A DNA stretch of 64,000 nt. Source: CAYTXJ01 sp965613025. GTDB taxonomy: Bacteria > Desulfobacterota > DSM-4660 > Desulfatiglandales > JALVMZ01. Shown here piece by piece: positions 9,090 to 17,849 of the stretch (within the stretch, counting starts at the first letter, position 1; every line of letters starts with the position of its first letter). The notes beneath the pieces were generated by a model. The model had not been told where the DNA came from. It saw nothing but the letters and a program-made list of their open reading frames with translations, and did no database searches. A program made the translations under genes and the position numbers. Location of the stretch: the NCBI GenBank assembly GCA_965613025.1, contig CBFDUE010000001.1, positions 62,001 to 126,000 on the forward strand, given 5' to 3'.

Positions 9090-10908
9090 TTCCCTTCTCC
9101 CTCCTTAGATAACCAGAGATGATCTTAGCTGCAATGGGAGCAGCTGCAGAACCCCCGTGCCCCCCGTGTTCAATTATTATGGATAGGGCAATCTTTGGGT
9201 TATCTGCAGGAGCAACAGCCACAAACCATGCATGATCCCTTACTTCATTAGAAATATCCTTATCTTTGCTTCTCCTGTCCTTAGTGCTTATAAGCTGGGC
9301 GGTTCCTGTCTTACCCGCAACCCTGATGCCCTCCACATGAGCTCTTCTGCCGGTTCCGTTTTTATCTTCAACAGCCTGTATCAGAGATCTTTTAACTACC
9401 CAGAGAGTCTTTGCCTTCACCTTTATCTTCCGCCTCCTCTGTTCAAATATCTTTTCAAACTTCTTATCATAAGGTCTTATCTCCTTTATAAGCCTTGGTT
9501 GATATATATATCCCCCATTAAATATGGAAGATATCATAACCGCCATCTGGATTGGAGTTACAAGGAGATATCCCTGACCAATGGAAACCGCTAAGGTATC
9601 ACCAATCTGCCAGGGGATACCAAAGGTCTTTAATTTCCACTTAGAAGTGGGCACAAGCCCGGGCTTTTCACCGCGAAGTGGTATACCTGTCTTTTTTCCA
9701 AGTCCAAGCTCCTTAGCCCATCTGGCAATCTTTTCAATGCCCAGTCTCTGCCCCAGTTTATAGAAATAGATATCACATGACTCTGCCATCGCCTTATAAA
9801 ATGATATATGACCATGCCCATATCTCTTCCAGCATCTAAAGACTGTATCTCCCACCCTGTATTTTCCAGAGCAGAATATCTCTTCATCAGTATCTATTAT
9901 CCCTTCTTCCAGTGCTGAAATGGCAGTAACTATCTTAAACACAGAGCCCGGTGGGTATTGACCGGAGATTGCCCTATTTTGCAAAAATGCACCCTTCTTT
10001 GAGACTAGGCTTTTCCACTTATTCCTATCCATACCCTGAATGAAGATATTGGGATTGTAGTCAGGGCTGCTAGCCATGGCAAGAATCTCACCATCTCTGG
10101 GATTCATTGCCACAATAGCTCCCTTTTTTCCTAAGAGGCAATCTTCTACGATCTGCTGCAATCTTTTATCAATTGTAAGGAGCACATCATATCCAGAAGT
10201 AGGGGGCACCCTATTTAATACCTTTATCCTCCTTCCCATTGCATCCACTTCAACCTGCTCTCCACCCTTTATACCCATCAGGATCTTATTATATCTGGCC
10301 TCGATCCCTGCTCTCCCTATCATATCATCAGGACTGAGGTTCAGGCCTTCGGCATTAAGCTCACTCTTTGTCACCTTTCCTAAGTATCCCAAGAGGTGGG
10401 ATGCAAGACTTCCATAGCGGTATCTTCTTACAGGCCGAACCTTTATCATAACACCAGCAAGGCTGAATCTATGGCTTTCTATGAGAGCAAGTTCAACCCT
10501 GGTAATACCCTTTTTTATTAAAAAGGGTATAAAAGATGGACTATGGTTGTTCTTATATCTATTCAGGGTCTCTTTTAGATCAAAACTCACAAATCTGTTC
10601 AATACCTTAAAGATCTCCTCTGGATATCTTATCTCTTCAGGGATCACATAGAGATCATAAGAGGGGGAATTGTCAACCAAAAGCACACCTTCTCTATCAA
10701 ATATCTTTCCTCTAATTGGTGGGATCTCATTTAGCCTTATTCTGTTTTTCTCCGATCTTAATCTGTAGAGTTGACCTTTTAGGATCTGGAGATACCATAG
10801 CCTTAAAAATAGAAGGGAAAATATGACCGCTATAATTATAACTGCAAATTTAAACCTTCTATTGTAATATTCAATGATAAGGGGATTGAATCCAGAGTTT
10901 TTCATCAC
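9082..10908 (-). CDS. mrdA: Penicillin-binding protein 2, elongasome transpeptidase
   Basis: PBP2 crosslinks side-wall peptidoglycan with RodA. The 608-residue protein has one N-terminal membrane helix (AVIIIAVIFSLLFLRLWYLQ), a dimerisation/pedestal domain and the transpeptidase domain. All three active-site motifs are present: SVFK (after YPPG), SCD (in AESCDIYFY) and KTGTAQ. The length is normal. It lies 18 bp after mreD and overlaps rodA. Confidence 0.97.
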   Translation of the reverse strand: MMKNSGFNPLIIEYYNRRFKFAVIIIAVIFSLLFLRLWYLQILKGQLYRLRSEKNRIRLNEIPPIRGKIFDREGVLLVDNSPSYDLYVIPEEIRYPEEIFKVLNRFVSFDLKETLNRYKNNHSPSFIPFLIKKGITRVELALIESHRFSLAGVMIKVRPVRRYRYGSLASHLLGYLGKVTKSELNAEGLNLSPDDMIGRAGIEARYNKILMGIKGGEQVEVDAMGRRIKVLNRVPPTSGYDVLLTIDKRLQQIVEDCLLGKKGAIVAMNPRDGEILAMASSPDYNPNIFIQGMDRNKWKSLVSKKGAFLQNRAISGQYPPGSVFKIVTAISALEEGIIDTDEEIFCSGKYRVGDTVFRCWKRYGHGHISFYKAMAESCDIYFYKLGQRLGIEKIARWAKELGLGKKTGIPLRGEKPGLVPTSKWKLKTFGIPWQIGDTLAVSIGQGYLLVTPIQMAVMISSIFNGGYIYQPRLIKEIRPYDKKFEKIFEQRRRKIKVKAKTLWVVKRSLIQAVEDKNGTGRRAHVEGIRVAGKTGTAQLISTKDRRSKDKDISNEVRDHAWFVAVAPADNPKIALSIIIEHGGHGGSAAAPIAAKIISGYLRREKGNV

Positions 10909-10925
10909 TTAATCATTACCCCTTT

Positions 10926-11342
10926 TCAAGCTGAATCTTGAGATATCCTCTCATTAAGGAGTCTTGAAGTCTTCTCTAAAAGTGGAATAATAAATATGGA
11001 AACCATACCAGTAATTAATGCCTTCAATAGCACATACTTAAAGATAGATGAAGAGGGGATAAGGTGAAAATCATATAGTGAAAGAAGCATTATATATATA
11101 AGCTCTTTTCCCATCTCAGCAAGGCCTATAATGGAGATTCTACCAGGTATGGAGTAAGAATCCAAGAATTGGCTACTTATCTTTATGATAGCTGAAGATA
11201 CGATATAAGATAGGGGGATGATCCCCAATATTCCTATGGAAAATAGCTCTTTTGAAAAACCCATAAGTATGGCAAATGTAAGGGCATAAGAGATCCTAAG
11301 ATATAAGATCATATAAAAGATAAAGACTGTGATAAGATCCAC
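10926..11342 (-). CDS. mreD: Rod shape-determining protein MreD; start uncertain
   Basis: MreD is a polytopic membrane protein of the elongasome. From the GTG at 11342 it is 138 residues with four or five hydrophobic segments. The same frame stays open upstream to about 11433 and encodes a plausible missing first helix (GYIVISILYILIESLPIQ, then NWIFYSVDLITVFIFYMIL), as the family expects before its conserved 'PDL' region. No ATG, GTG or TTG occurs in that upstream stretch, so translation may begin at a rare ATT/ATA/CTG codon, or the GTG may be used and the first helix lost. The mreC stop is about 98 bp upstream of the GTG. Confidence 0.85.
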   Translation of the reverse strand: MDLITVFIFYMILYLRISYALTFAILMGFSKELFSIGILGIIPLSYIVSSAIIKISSQFLDSYSIPGRISIIGLAEMGKELIYIMLLSLYDFHLIPSSSIFKYVLLKALITGMVSIFIIPLLEKTSRLLNERISQDSA

Positions 11343-11439
11343 ACTATAAAATATCCAGTTCTGTATGGGTAGACTTTCAATCAGTATATATAAGATTGAA
11401 ATTACTATATACCCAAAGAGCTCTAAGAGCTGGCCCCTT

Positions 11440-12270
11440 CTATCCCTTCCTGCTATGGGATCTTCCCTCCTTTAATATGACCAAGACCTCTTCAAGCCTT
11501 GAAAAACTTACAAATAATCTGACCTTTACATGTTGAAATATATCCCCTTGTCTCCTCTTTAAACTGATGACCTTTCCTACAGGAATCCCTTTTGGGAATA
11601 TCCCGTCCATACCAGATGTTATTATAATATCCCCGATCTTAATATCAGCACCACTTTCCACATACTCTAAGCTTCCAATATCTGATCCCATTCCTTTTAG
11701 GATTCCTGTGGCCCTTGACCTCTGAACCAGGCAATCAATGGCGCTGTTAGGATCATTCAATAGCAATACCTTAGAGAAAAAGGGGGCAACCGATATTATC
11801 TTTCCCACCACCCCATCCTGGTTTATCACTGGAAAATCCACCTCTATGGATGCCTCACTTCCCCTATCTAAAAACACTATCTTAAACCACCCTGTGGGAT
11901 CCCTGCCTATGACATTTGCATAGACCGTAGGCCACCTAAGATTTGCCCTGACCCTGAACATCTGCTCCAATCTTCCCAGCCTTTCAACCCGCTCCTTTAA
12001 TGCATAGTTTTCCATCTTTAGCCTCTGAAGTTGACGCCTTAGACGGATATTCTCTTTTTCTGTATGAATCAGATAGATATATCTGTTCCAGAAATTCTCT
12101 GTGTATAGAATAATTCCATTAAACCACCTCTGAATAGGGAAAAGCACCTCCATTCCTACCTTTTCAATAAAGGTCCACCTCTTTAGATCTCTTACTCCTA
12201 AGGAGATAATAACTAAACAGACAAGAAAGGATAATATCCAGATATATATATTCCTAATAGGATTATTCAA
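11440..12270 (-). CDS. mreC: Rod shape-determining protein MreC
   Basis: MreC spans the inner membrane once and links MreB to the periplasmic PBP2. The 276-residue protein has an N-terminal helix (IYIWILSFLVCLVIISLG), a coiled coil at about residues 70-110 (ENIRLRRQLQRLKMENYALKERV region) and the double beta-barrel domain with DRGSEASIEVDFPVINQDGVVG (given in part) and the conserved GDIIITSGMDGIFPKGIPVG pattern. The start codon is TTG; a GGAGGGGG lies roughly 13 bp upstream. Confidence 0.94.
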   Translation of the reverse strand: MNNPIRNIYIWILSFLVCLVIISLGVRDLKRWTFIEKVGMEVLFPIQRWFNGIILYTENFWNRYIYLIHTEKENIRLRRQLQRLKMENYALKERVERLGRLEQMFRVRANLRWPTVYANVIGRDPTGWFKIVFLDRGSEASIEVDFPVINQDGVVGKIISVAPFFSKVLLLNDPNSAIDCLVQRSRATGILKGMGSDIGSLEYVESGADIKIGDIIITSGMDGIFPKGIPVGKVISLKRRQGDIFQHVKVRLFVSFSRLEEVLVILKEGRSHSRKG

Positions 12271-12300
12271 ATCCTAAGTTCTGACCCCCTCCAAATGTTT

Positions 12301-13335
12301 CTATCTAATGGCTATCTCCTTTAAAAGTTCAATATTATCTAAGGACTTTCCCGCACCCAACACCACTGTGGAGAGTGGGTCTTCAGTAATCGTGATGGGT
12401 AATTTTGTCTCCTCTCTTAAAAGAACATCCAGATTTTTAAGCAATGACCCACCACCGGTCAACACAATGCCTCTGTCAACAAGCTCTGCAGAGAGCTCAG
12501 GAGGAGTCTGCTCAAGGGCCACCTTGACAGTATCAATTATGGTCTCAACCTGCTCAGTAATTGCCTGTCGCACCTCATCTGAATCTATGGTCAATATCTT
12601 TGGAATCCCTGTCACCAGGTCCCTACCCTTTACCTCTAATCTCTCCACCTCTTTACCTGGATAGGCATTCCCAATGCTGCATTTTATTATCTCTGCGGTA
12701 GCTTGCCCGATTAATAGATTATATTTTCTCTTTATATATTGCAAGATGCTCTCATCCATCTTATCTCCCCCTACCCTTACAGACTTACTAAACACTATAC
12801 CTGCAAGGGATATCACCGCCACCTCTGTAGTCCCTCCACCTATATCCACCACCATATTACTGGTTGGCTCTGTAATGGGAAGACCTGCTCCAATAGCTGC
12901 TGCCATTGGCTCCTGAATCAGAAATACCTCCCTTGCCCCTGCGGACTCAGCCGATTCCTTAACAGCCCTCTTTTCAACCTGAGTTATTCCAGAGGGGACA
13001 CACACCACTATCCTGGGTCTAACTAAGGTGGTGCGATTATGCACCTTTCTTATAAAATGCCTCAGCATTGCTTCAGTAATTTCAAAATCTGCGATTACCC
13101 CCTCCTTCATGGGTCTTATGGCAATAATATTACCTGGGGTTCTACCGAGCATCATCTTTGCCTCTTTACCCACTGCAAGCACCTTATTGCCGCCCTTTTC
13201 ATCCTTTCTCACCGCAACCACCGATGGCTCTCTTAATACTATGCCCTTCCCCTTTACATAAACAAGAGTATTGGCAGTTCCCAGATCAATGGCTAAGTCA
13301 TTGGAAAACATACCTAAGATAGAGTTAAGTAACAT
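12301..13335 (-). CDS. mreB: Rod shape-determining actin homologue MreB
   Basis: MreB is the actin-like filament that guides cell-wall synthesis. The 344-residue protein shows the phosphate-1 motif DLGTANTLVYVKG, the phosphate-2 motif VDIGGGTTEVAVISL and the adenosine motif GIVLTGGGSLL. It is full length. The ATG is preceded by AAAGGAG. It is the first gene of the shape operon and diverges from rpmH; on the minus strand TTGAAA (13398-13403), 18 bp, TATCTT (13374-13379) is a possible promoter that overlaps the rpmH promoter. Confidence 0.99.
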   Translation of the reverse strand: MLLNSILGMFSNDLAIDLGTANTLVYVKGKGIVLREPSVVAVRKDEKGGNKVLAVGKEAKMMLGRTPGNIIAIRPMKEGVIADFEITEAMLRHFIRKVHNRTTLVRPRIVVCVPSGITQVEKRAVKESAESAGAREVFLIQEPMAAAIGAGLPITEPTSNMVVDIGGGTTEVAVISLAGIVFSKSVRVGGDKMDESILQYIKRKYNLLIGQATAEIIKCSIGNAYPGKEVERLEVKGRDLVTGIPKILTIDSDEVRQAITEQVETIIDTVKVALEQTPPELSAELVDRGIVLTGGGSLLKNLDVLLREETKLPITITEDPLSTVVLGAGKSLDNIELLKEIAIR

Positions 13336-13362
13336 ACCCCAACTCCTTTCAATTTAATAAAC

Positions 13363-13391
13363 TTGACAAATCTAAGATAAGATTTTTAAAT
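13363..13391 (+). promoter_or_regulatory. Probable promoter of the rpmH-rnpA-yidC operon
   Basis: TTGACA at 13363-13368 is followed by 17 bp and TTAAAT at 13386-13391, leaving a leader of about 33 nt before rpmH. It lies in the only intergenic gap of the divergent mreB/rpmH pair. Confidence 0.55.
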
Positions 13392-13430
13392 ATAAATTTT
13401 CAATAAAATTTTAAAATAGGGAAAGGGATT

Positions 13431-13565
13431 ATGAAAAGGACGTATCAACCCAGCAACATTAAACGAGCAAGAACCCATGGATTTAGAGCCAGAATGGCAA
13501 CACCTGGAGGAAGAAAGGTCCTTAAGAGAAGAAGGGCAAAGGGCCGTAAAAGGCTTACCCCGTAA
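13431..13565 (+). CDS. rpmH: Ribosomal protein bL34
   Basis: This 44-residue, highly basic protein is a component of the large ribosomal subunit. It has the invariant start MKRTYQPSNIKRARTHGFR and the end RRRAKGRKRLTP. GGGAAAGGGA precedes the ATG. It begins the conserved rpmH-rnpA-yidD-yidC-khpB-mnmE run usually found near the replication origin, although dnaA is not next to it here. Confidence 0.98.
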   Translation: MKRTYQPSNIKRARTHGFRARMATPGGRKVLKRRRAKGRKRLTP

Positions 13566-13583
13566 CAGGTTTTTCAACGATAG

Positions 13584-13916
13584 ATGGGTTCCCATTCCCT
13601 TACTAAAGAAGAGAGATTATGTAAAAAAAAGGATTTTGTCAATCTCAAGAGGAAGGGAAGGAGATATGAGACAAGGGATATGGTGATTGTAACGATACCA
13701 AATAGGGTGGGCATCAGGAGGATAGGTATCATAGTGAGTAAAAAGATCGGAAAGGCCACCAAGAGAAACAGGATTAAGAGGCTATTTAGAGAGTGCTTCA
13801 GACAGAATAAGGATATATTTCCAGAATCCCATGATATCCTATTTATAGCAAAGAGAGATATAAGTGGTCTTAAGATGGGAGATATTAAGGCCCAGATTGA
13901 GGGAATAATATGGTAA
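13584..13916 (+). CDS. rnpA: Ribonuclease P protein component
   Basis: This 110-residue basic protein binds the RNase P RNA and helps mature tRNA 5' ends. The family signature is clear: a KKKDFVNLKRKGRRY-like N-terminal helix, then RRIGIIVSKKIGKATKRNRIKRLFRE (given as the RNR motif region). It follows rpmH by 18 bp and overlaps yidD by 7 bp. Confidence 0.96.
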   Translation: MGSHSLTKEERLCKKKDFVNLKRKGRRYETRDMVIVTIPNRVGIRRIGIIVSKKIGKATKRNRIKRLFRECFRQNKDIFPESHDILFIAKRDISGLKMGDIKAQIEGIIW

Positions 13917-14119
13917 GGGTAATTATCTCTATAATTAAGATATATCAAATCTTCATATCTCCTTTTATACCAAGAACTTGTAGGTTTTATCCCACATGCT
14001 CCTCCTATGCCCACCAGGCATTCTTTAAATATGGCATATGGAAGGGGGGCATCCTCACTCTATGGCGTTTGTTGAGATGCCATCCCTTCCATCCTGGGGG
14101 ATACGATCCTGTGCCATAA
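13910..14119 (+). CDS. yidD: Membrane protein insertion efficiency factor YidD
   Basis: This 69-residue protein has the YidD pattern IKIYQIFISPFIPRTCRFYPTCSSYAHQA (residues 10-36) with the conserved Cys residues, followed by KGGILTLWRLLRCHPFHPGGYDPVP. It assists insertion of inner membrane proteins and sits between rnpA and yidC in nearly all bacteria that have it. It overlaps rnpA, which implies coupled translation. Confidence 0.96.
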   Translation: MVRVIISIIKIYQIFISPFIPRTCRFYPTCSSYAHQAFFKYGIWKGGILTLWRLLRCHPFHPGGYDPVP

Positions 14120-14149
14120 TTAGAATTTTTGTATTTGTAGAGGTAGATT

Positions 14150-15793
14150 ATGGAAAAGAGAGCACTTCTTGCATTTATCCTATCATTTCTCGTCCTATTT
14201 ATCTGGACCCTGCTATTTGCACCTAAGCAGCCCCAGGAAAAAAAGGCAACTTTTCCAAAAAAAGAGCCCCAAAAGAGCAGGGTGGAATCCAAAAATTCAA
14301 AGGCAAAGACAAAAAAGAGAAAGGAAAAGGATTCTCTCCCAGAGAGAAAGATAGCTGTAACTGAAAGGCTGATAACTGTAGAAACACCTTTATATAGAGC
14401 AGTATTTTCCAATATTGGCCCCACTATTAAGAGCTTTACCCTTAAAAGATACAGGGTATCAAAAGATCCCCGCTCTCCCTGCATAGAGCTTATTGAGCTT
14501 AAGGATATGGGATTTTTGGAATTTAATATAGGGGGGCTAAGGATTCCTCTGAGTGTATATGAACCACTTAGTGGAAATTTGGAAGTCTCGGAAAAGGACC
14601 CTTTTAAGGATCTCATATTTAAAGGTAAAATGGACAATGGAATCAAGGGTATATATAGATTTAGATTCTATCCCAATAGATACACTATGGATCTATCCAT
14701 TACATATGAAAATTACTCCTCTGGCAATCTAAAGGGCCCTTTTGAGATAGTGCTTAGAAATAGATTACCTAAGAAGGAAAGGTTTTCATCTTTCAGGGGA
14801 TTTGCTCTATTTCTGGACAGTGATCTAAAAGAGATAAAGGAAAAGGAGCTAAAGAAGGGAAAGAGCCTGGCTGGGAATATAGGGTGGTTTGCATTTGAAA
14901 GGAAGTTCTTCATGTCTGCGATTCTTCCAGGAAATCCTAAAAATGCCATATTTGAAGGGAAATTATTAAAGGGAGGAGTGCTTGAAGGGAGATTCATAGA
15001 CCAGAGTATTTCAACCATACCACAAGGGAAAAGGCTTACATATGATATCACCATCTTTATGGGCCCTAAGGATATGGGTATACTTAAGACATTGGGAAGA
15101 GATCTGGACAAGGCCATAAATTTCGGCTGGACCGATATTATCGCAAAGCCTCTTTTGGTTCTTTTAAAGCTATTAAATAGGGGCTTTCATAATTATGGTC
15201 TTTCTATTATAATAATGACGATACTTATAAAGATACTGTTTTGGCCACTTACCCATAAGAGTTACAAGTCCATGAAAGAGCTACAAAAGATTCAGCCCCT
15301 TATGGCACGAATCAGAGAAAAATATAAGGATAATAAGGAACAACTTAATCGTGAACTTATGAATCTGTATAAGACCTATAAGGTGAATCCTATGAGCGGA
15401 TGCCTTCCCATGATAGTTCAGATCCCGGTATTCTTTGCGCTATACAAGATCCTTGCCTACTCCATAGAGCTTAGACATGCTCCATTTATCCTCTGGATAG
15501 ATGACCTATCGGCTCCTGACAGACTCTTTAATTTTCCATTTAAGATCCCTCTTATGGCACCCCCATATGGTATCCCTGTTCTCACCCTACTTATGGGCGC
15601 TTCCATGTATATCCAGCAGAAGATGACGCCCACTGCTGGAGATCCGAGTCAGATGAAGATAATGCAGTTTTTACCCATAATATTTACAGTGATGTTTATA
15701 AACTTTCCATCAGGACTTGTGCTCTATTGGTTGGTAAATAATGTATTGAGTATTATTCAACAATATTTCATTAATAAAAAAATAACAGCCTAA
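14150..15793 (+). CDS. yidC: Membrane protein insertase YidC
   Basis: YidC inserts and folds inner membrane proteins, alone or with SecYEG. The 547-residue protein is of the Gram-negative type: an N-terminal membrane helix (ALLAFILSFLVLFIWTLLFAP), a Lys-rich linker, a large periplasmic beta domain to about residue 330, then the conserved core with the amphipathic EH region (KSYKSMKELQKIQPLMARI), and about four more helices. The large periplasmic domain supports a two-membrane organism. Confidence 0.97.
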   Translation: MEKRALLAFILSFLVLFIWTLLFAPKQPQEKKATFPKKEPQKSRVESKNSKAKTKKRKEKDSLPERKIAVTERLITVETPLYRAVFSNIGPTIKSFTLKRYRVSKDPRSPCIELIELKDMGFLEFNIGGLRIPLSVYEPLSGNLEVSEKDPFKDLIFKGKMDNGIKGIYRFRFYPNRYTMDLSITYENYSSGNLKGPFEIVLRNRLPKKERFSSFRGFALFLDSDLKEIKEKELKKGKSLAGNIGWFAFERKFFMSAILPGNPKNAIFEGKLLKGGVLEGRFIDQSISTIPQGKRLTYDITIFMGPKDMGILKTLGRDLDKAINFGWTDIIAKPLLVLLKLLNRGFHNYGLSIIIMTILIKILFWPLTHKSYKSMKELQKIQPLMARIREKYKDNKEQLNRELMNLYKTYKVNPMSGCLPMIVQIPVFFALYKILAYSIELRHAPFILWIDDLSAPDRLFNFPFKIPLMAPPYGIPVLTLLMGASMYIQQKMTPTAGDPSQMKIMQFLPIIFTVMFINFPSGLVLYWLVNNVLSIIQQYFINKKITA

Positions 15794-15810
15794 ATGCATT
15801 GGAGGATCGT

Positions 15811-16458
15811 ATGGAGGCATATGAATTTGAAGGAAAGACAACTGAAGAGGCACTTCAAAATGCATGTAAAGAGTTAAATGTAAAAGAAGAGGACTTAGAG
15901 GTAGAGGTGCTGGAGCCTGGCTCAAGCGGTATATTCGGAATTGTGGGCACAAAAAAGGCAAAGATAAGGGTCAGGATAAAGAGGGCTCTGGAAGAAGAGA
16001 AAAGAGAGATGGATGGACTTCAACTGGCAAAGGCTACCTTAGAAAAGATCCTCTCCTTGATGCCTATGAATGTCAATGTAGTAGCTGAAAGAATAGACAA
16101 TACCATATCTTTGAAAATCCATGGAGATAGATCTGGCATCCTGATAGGGAAAAAGGGGAGGACCTTAGATGCATTGCAGTTTATTGTTAATAAGATCGTA
16201 AATAGAAACCTTGAAAAGAAGGTGAGGATATTAATTGATTCTGAAAATTACAGAGAGCGAAGAAAGGACTCTCTTGTGCAATTGGCTCTCAGAATGGCAG
16301 AGAGGGCCAAAAAGACAAAGAGACCAGTCAGTACCGCACCTCTTAACTCCAGAGAAAGGAGAATAATCCATCTGGCATTAAAGGAGGACAATCAGTTAAA
16401 TACGGTGAGCAGGGGGGAAGGGCCATTGAAAAAGGTCATGATAATTCCAAAGAAATAG
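15811..16458 (+). CDS. khpB: RNA-binding protein KhpB (Jag/SpoIIIJ-associated)
   Basis: The protein (215 residues from this start) has the N-terminal Jag domain (YEFEGKTTEEALQNACKELN), a KH domain with GILIGKKGRTLDALQ and a C-terminal R3H domain (RPVSTAPLNSRERRIIHLAL). It binds RNA and is thought to work with KhpA, which is encoded at 32.7 kb. I chose the ATG at 15811, as GGAGG sits at the right distance and the family begins there; a TTG 12 bp upstream is in frame but overlaps the ribosome site. Confidence 0.93.
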   Translation: MEAYEFEGKTTEEALQNACKELNVKEEDLEVEVLEPGSSGIFGIVGTKKAKIRVRIKRALEEEKREMDGLQLAKATLEKILSLMPMNVNVVAERIDNTISLKIHGDRSGILIGKKGRTLDALQFIVNKIVNRNLEKKVRILIDSENYRERRKDSLVQLALRMAERAKKTKRPVSTAPLNSRERRIIHLALKEDNQLNTVSRGEGPLKKVMIIPKK

Positions 16459-16463
16459 AGGGA

Positions 16464-17849
16464 ATGGGATCTTCCCTAAGGGATACTATCGCTGCCATCT
16501 CTACCCCCATAGGAAAAGGGGGGATTGGAATTATAAGAATAAGTGGGGATGAGGCATGGAAGATAGCAGAGAGGATCTTCCTGCCTAAGCAGCCCTTCAC
16601 TGATTTCCATTCCCATCATCTCTACTTAGGTAATGTGGTAGATCCAGAAAGTGGAAGTATAATTGATGAAGTCCTCATAAGCTATATGAAGGCCCCCCAT
16701 TCCTATACTAAAGAAGATGTAGTGGAGATCAATTCACACAGCGGTCATTTTGTGCTTTCAAAGATCTTGGAACTCATATTAAGGCAGGGGGCTCGGATTG
16801 CAGAGCCTGGCGAATTCACCTATCGTGCATTTATGAATGGAAGGATTGATCTAACACAGGCAGAGGCCATATTGGATCTTATAAATGCCAAGTCAGAAAA
16901 GGGGCTTCATCTTGCATCTAAGCACCTTAAGGGAGAATTTGGAAGATCTGTATCTTCCATAAAGGAAGCTCTTTTGAATATACTTGCCCATATAGAAGCG
17001 GGAATAGACTTTCCAGAGGATGAGCCAGAGGTGATGCCAAGGGAAGAGATAATAGATGTTATTGAGGAAAAGATACTGAAGGAGATAGAGAAACTTATAG
17101 GTTCCTATATGAGCAGAAGGATATGGCTTGAAGGGGTGGATACTGTTATTGTGGGAGCGGTAAATGTAGGGAAATCCAGTCTACTAAATATCTTAAGCCA
17201 AGAACAGAAGGCAATAGTAACACCTCTGCCCGGGACCACAAGAGATATAATAGAGACCACCATATATATCAATGGAATTCCTCTAAGTATAAAAGACACC
17301 GCAGGCTTTAGAAAAGCTAAGGATCAGGTAGAGGAGATAGGACTTAGGCTTGCCCAAAAAAAGATGGAAGAGGCCCAACTTCTTTTAATTGTGTTGGATC
17401 AGAGTAGAGACATTGATGAATATGACATCCAGCTTCTAAATAGGGCTCCAGGGGGAAAGAGTATTATTGTGATAAATAAGGTGGATCTCCCGAAGGTGAT
17501 GGATTGTGGAAAGATCTCCAATTTTTTAAAGTCCCATCCCTATGTAAAGATATCCGCACTTAAAGGAACAGGGATAGAAGAGCTTAAGAATGTAATATCA
17601 GAGCTGATCCTTAGAGGTGAGGATGAGGAATCTTCGGACTTTGCATTAAATCTTAGGCAAAAAAATCTGCTCTTAGAGGCAAAAGAGGCATTAGAAGCAG
17701 CCATAGATACTCTTAGGACAGATCAGGTTCCAGAGATAGTTGCAATGGAAATAAATGAAGCCTTAGACAGAATTTCCAGGATAACAGGTGAAGTGTTGGA
17801 TGAAGATCTCTATGAAACGATCTTTTCCAACTTCTGTATAGGGAAATAG
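16464..17849 (+). CDS. mnmE: tRNA modification GTPase MnmE
   Basis: MnmE, with MnmG, installs the cmnm5 group on wobble U34 of certain tRNAs. The 461-residue protein has the folate-binding N-terminal domain (DTIAAISTPIGKGGIGIIRISG), the G domain with GAVNVGKSSLLN, DTAG and NKVD, and the terminal CIGK motif whose Cys is a family hallmark. It is full length. Its stop is immediately followed by the convergent thiC stop with no spacer. Confidence 0.98.
   Translation: MGSSLRDTIAAISTPIGKGGIGIIRISGDEAWKIAERIFLPKQPFTDFHSHHLYLGNVVDPESGSIIDEVLISYMKAPHSYTKEDVVEINSHSGHFVLSKILELILRQGARIAEPGEFTYRAFMNGRIDLTQAEAILDLINAKSEKGLHLASKHLKGEFGRSVSSIKEALLNILAHIEAGIDFPEDEPEVMPREEIIDVIEEKILKEIEKLIGSYMSRRIWLEGVDTVIVGAVNVGKSSLLNILSQEQKAIVTPLPGTTRDIIETTIYINGIPLSIKDTAGFRKAKDQVEEIGLRLAQKKMEEAQLLLIVLDQSRDIDEYDIQLLNRAPGGKSIIVINKVDLPKVMDCGKISNFLKSHPYVKISALKGTGIEELKNVISELILRGEDEESSDFALNLRQKNLLLEAKEALEAAIDTLRTDQVPEIVAMEINEALDRISRITGEVLDEDLYETIFSNFCIGK

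Noticed and set aside
13336..13430. Replication origin next to rpmH
   Set aside because: No dnaA gene and no cluster of DnaA boxes are seen; the 95 bp hold only overlapping divergent promoters.
14005..14646. 213-codon open frame on the minus strand over yidD/yidC
   Set aside because: It is a shadow of rnpA-yidD-yidC coding; it has no family resemblance and lies opposite strongly conserved genes.
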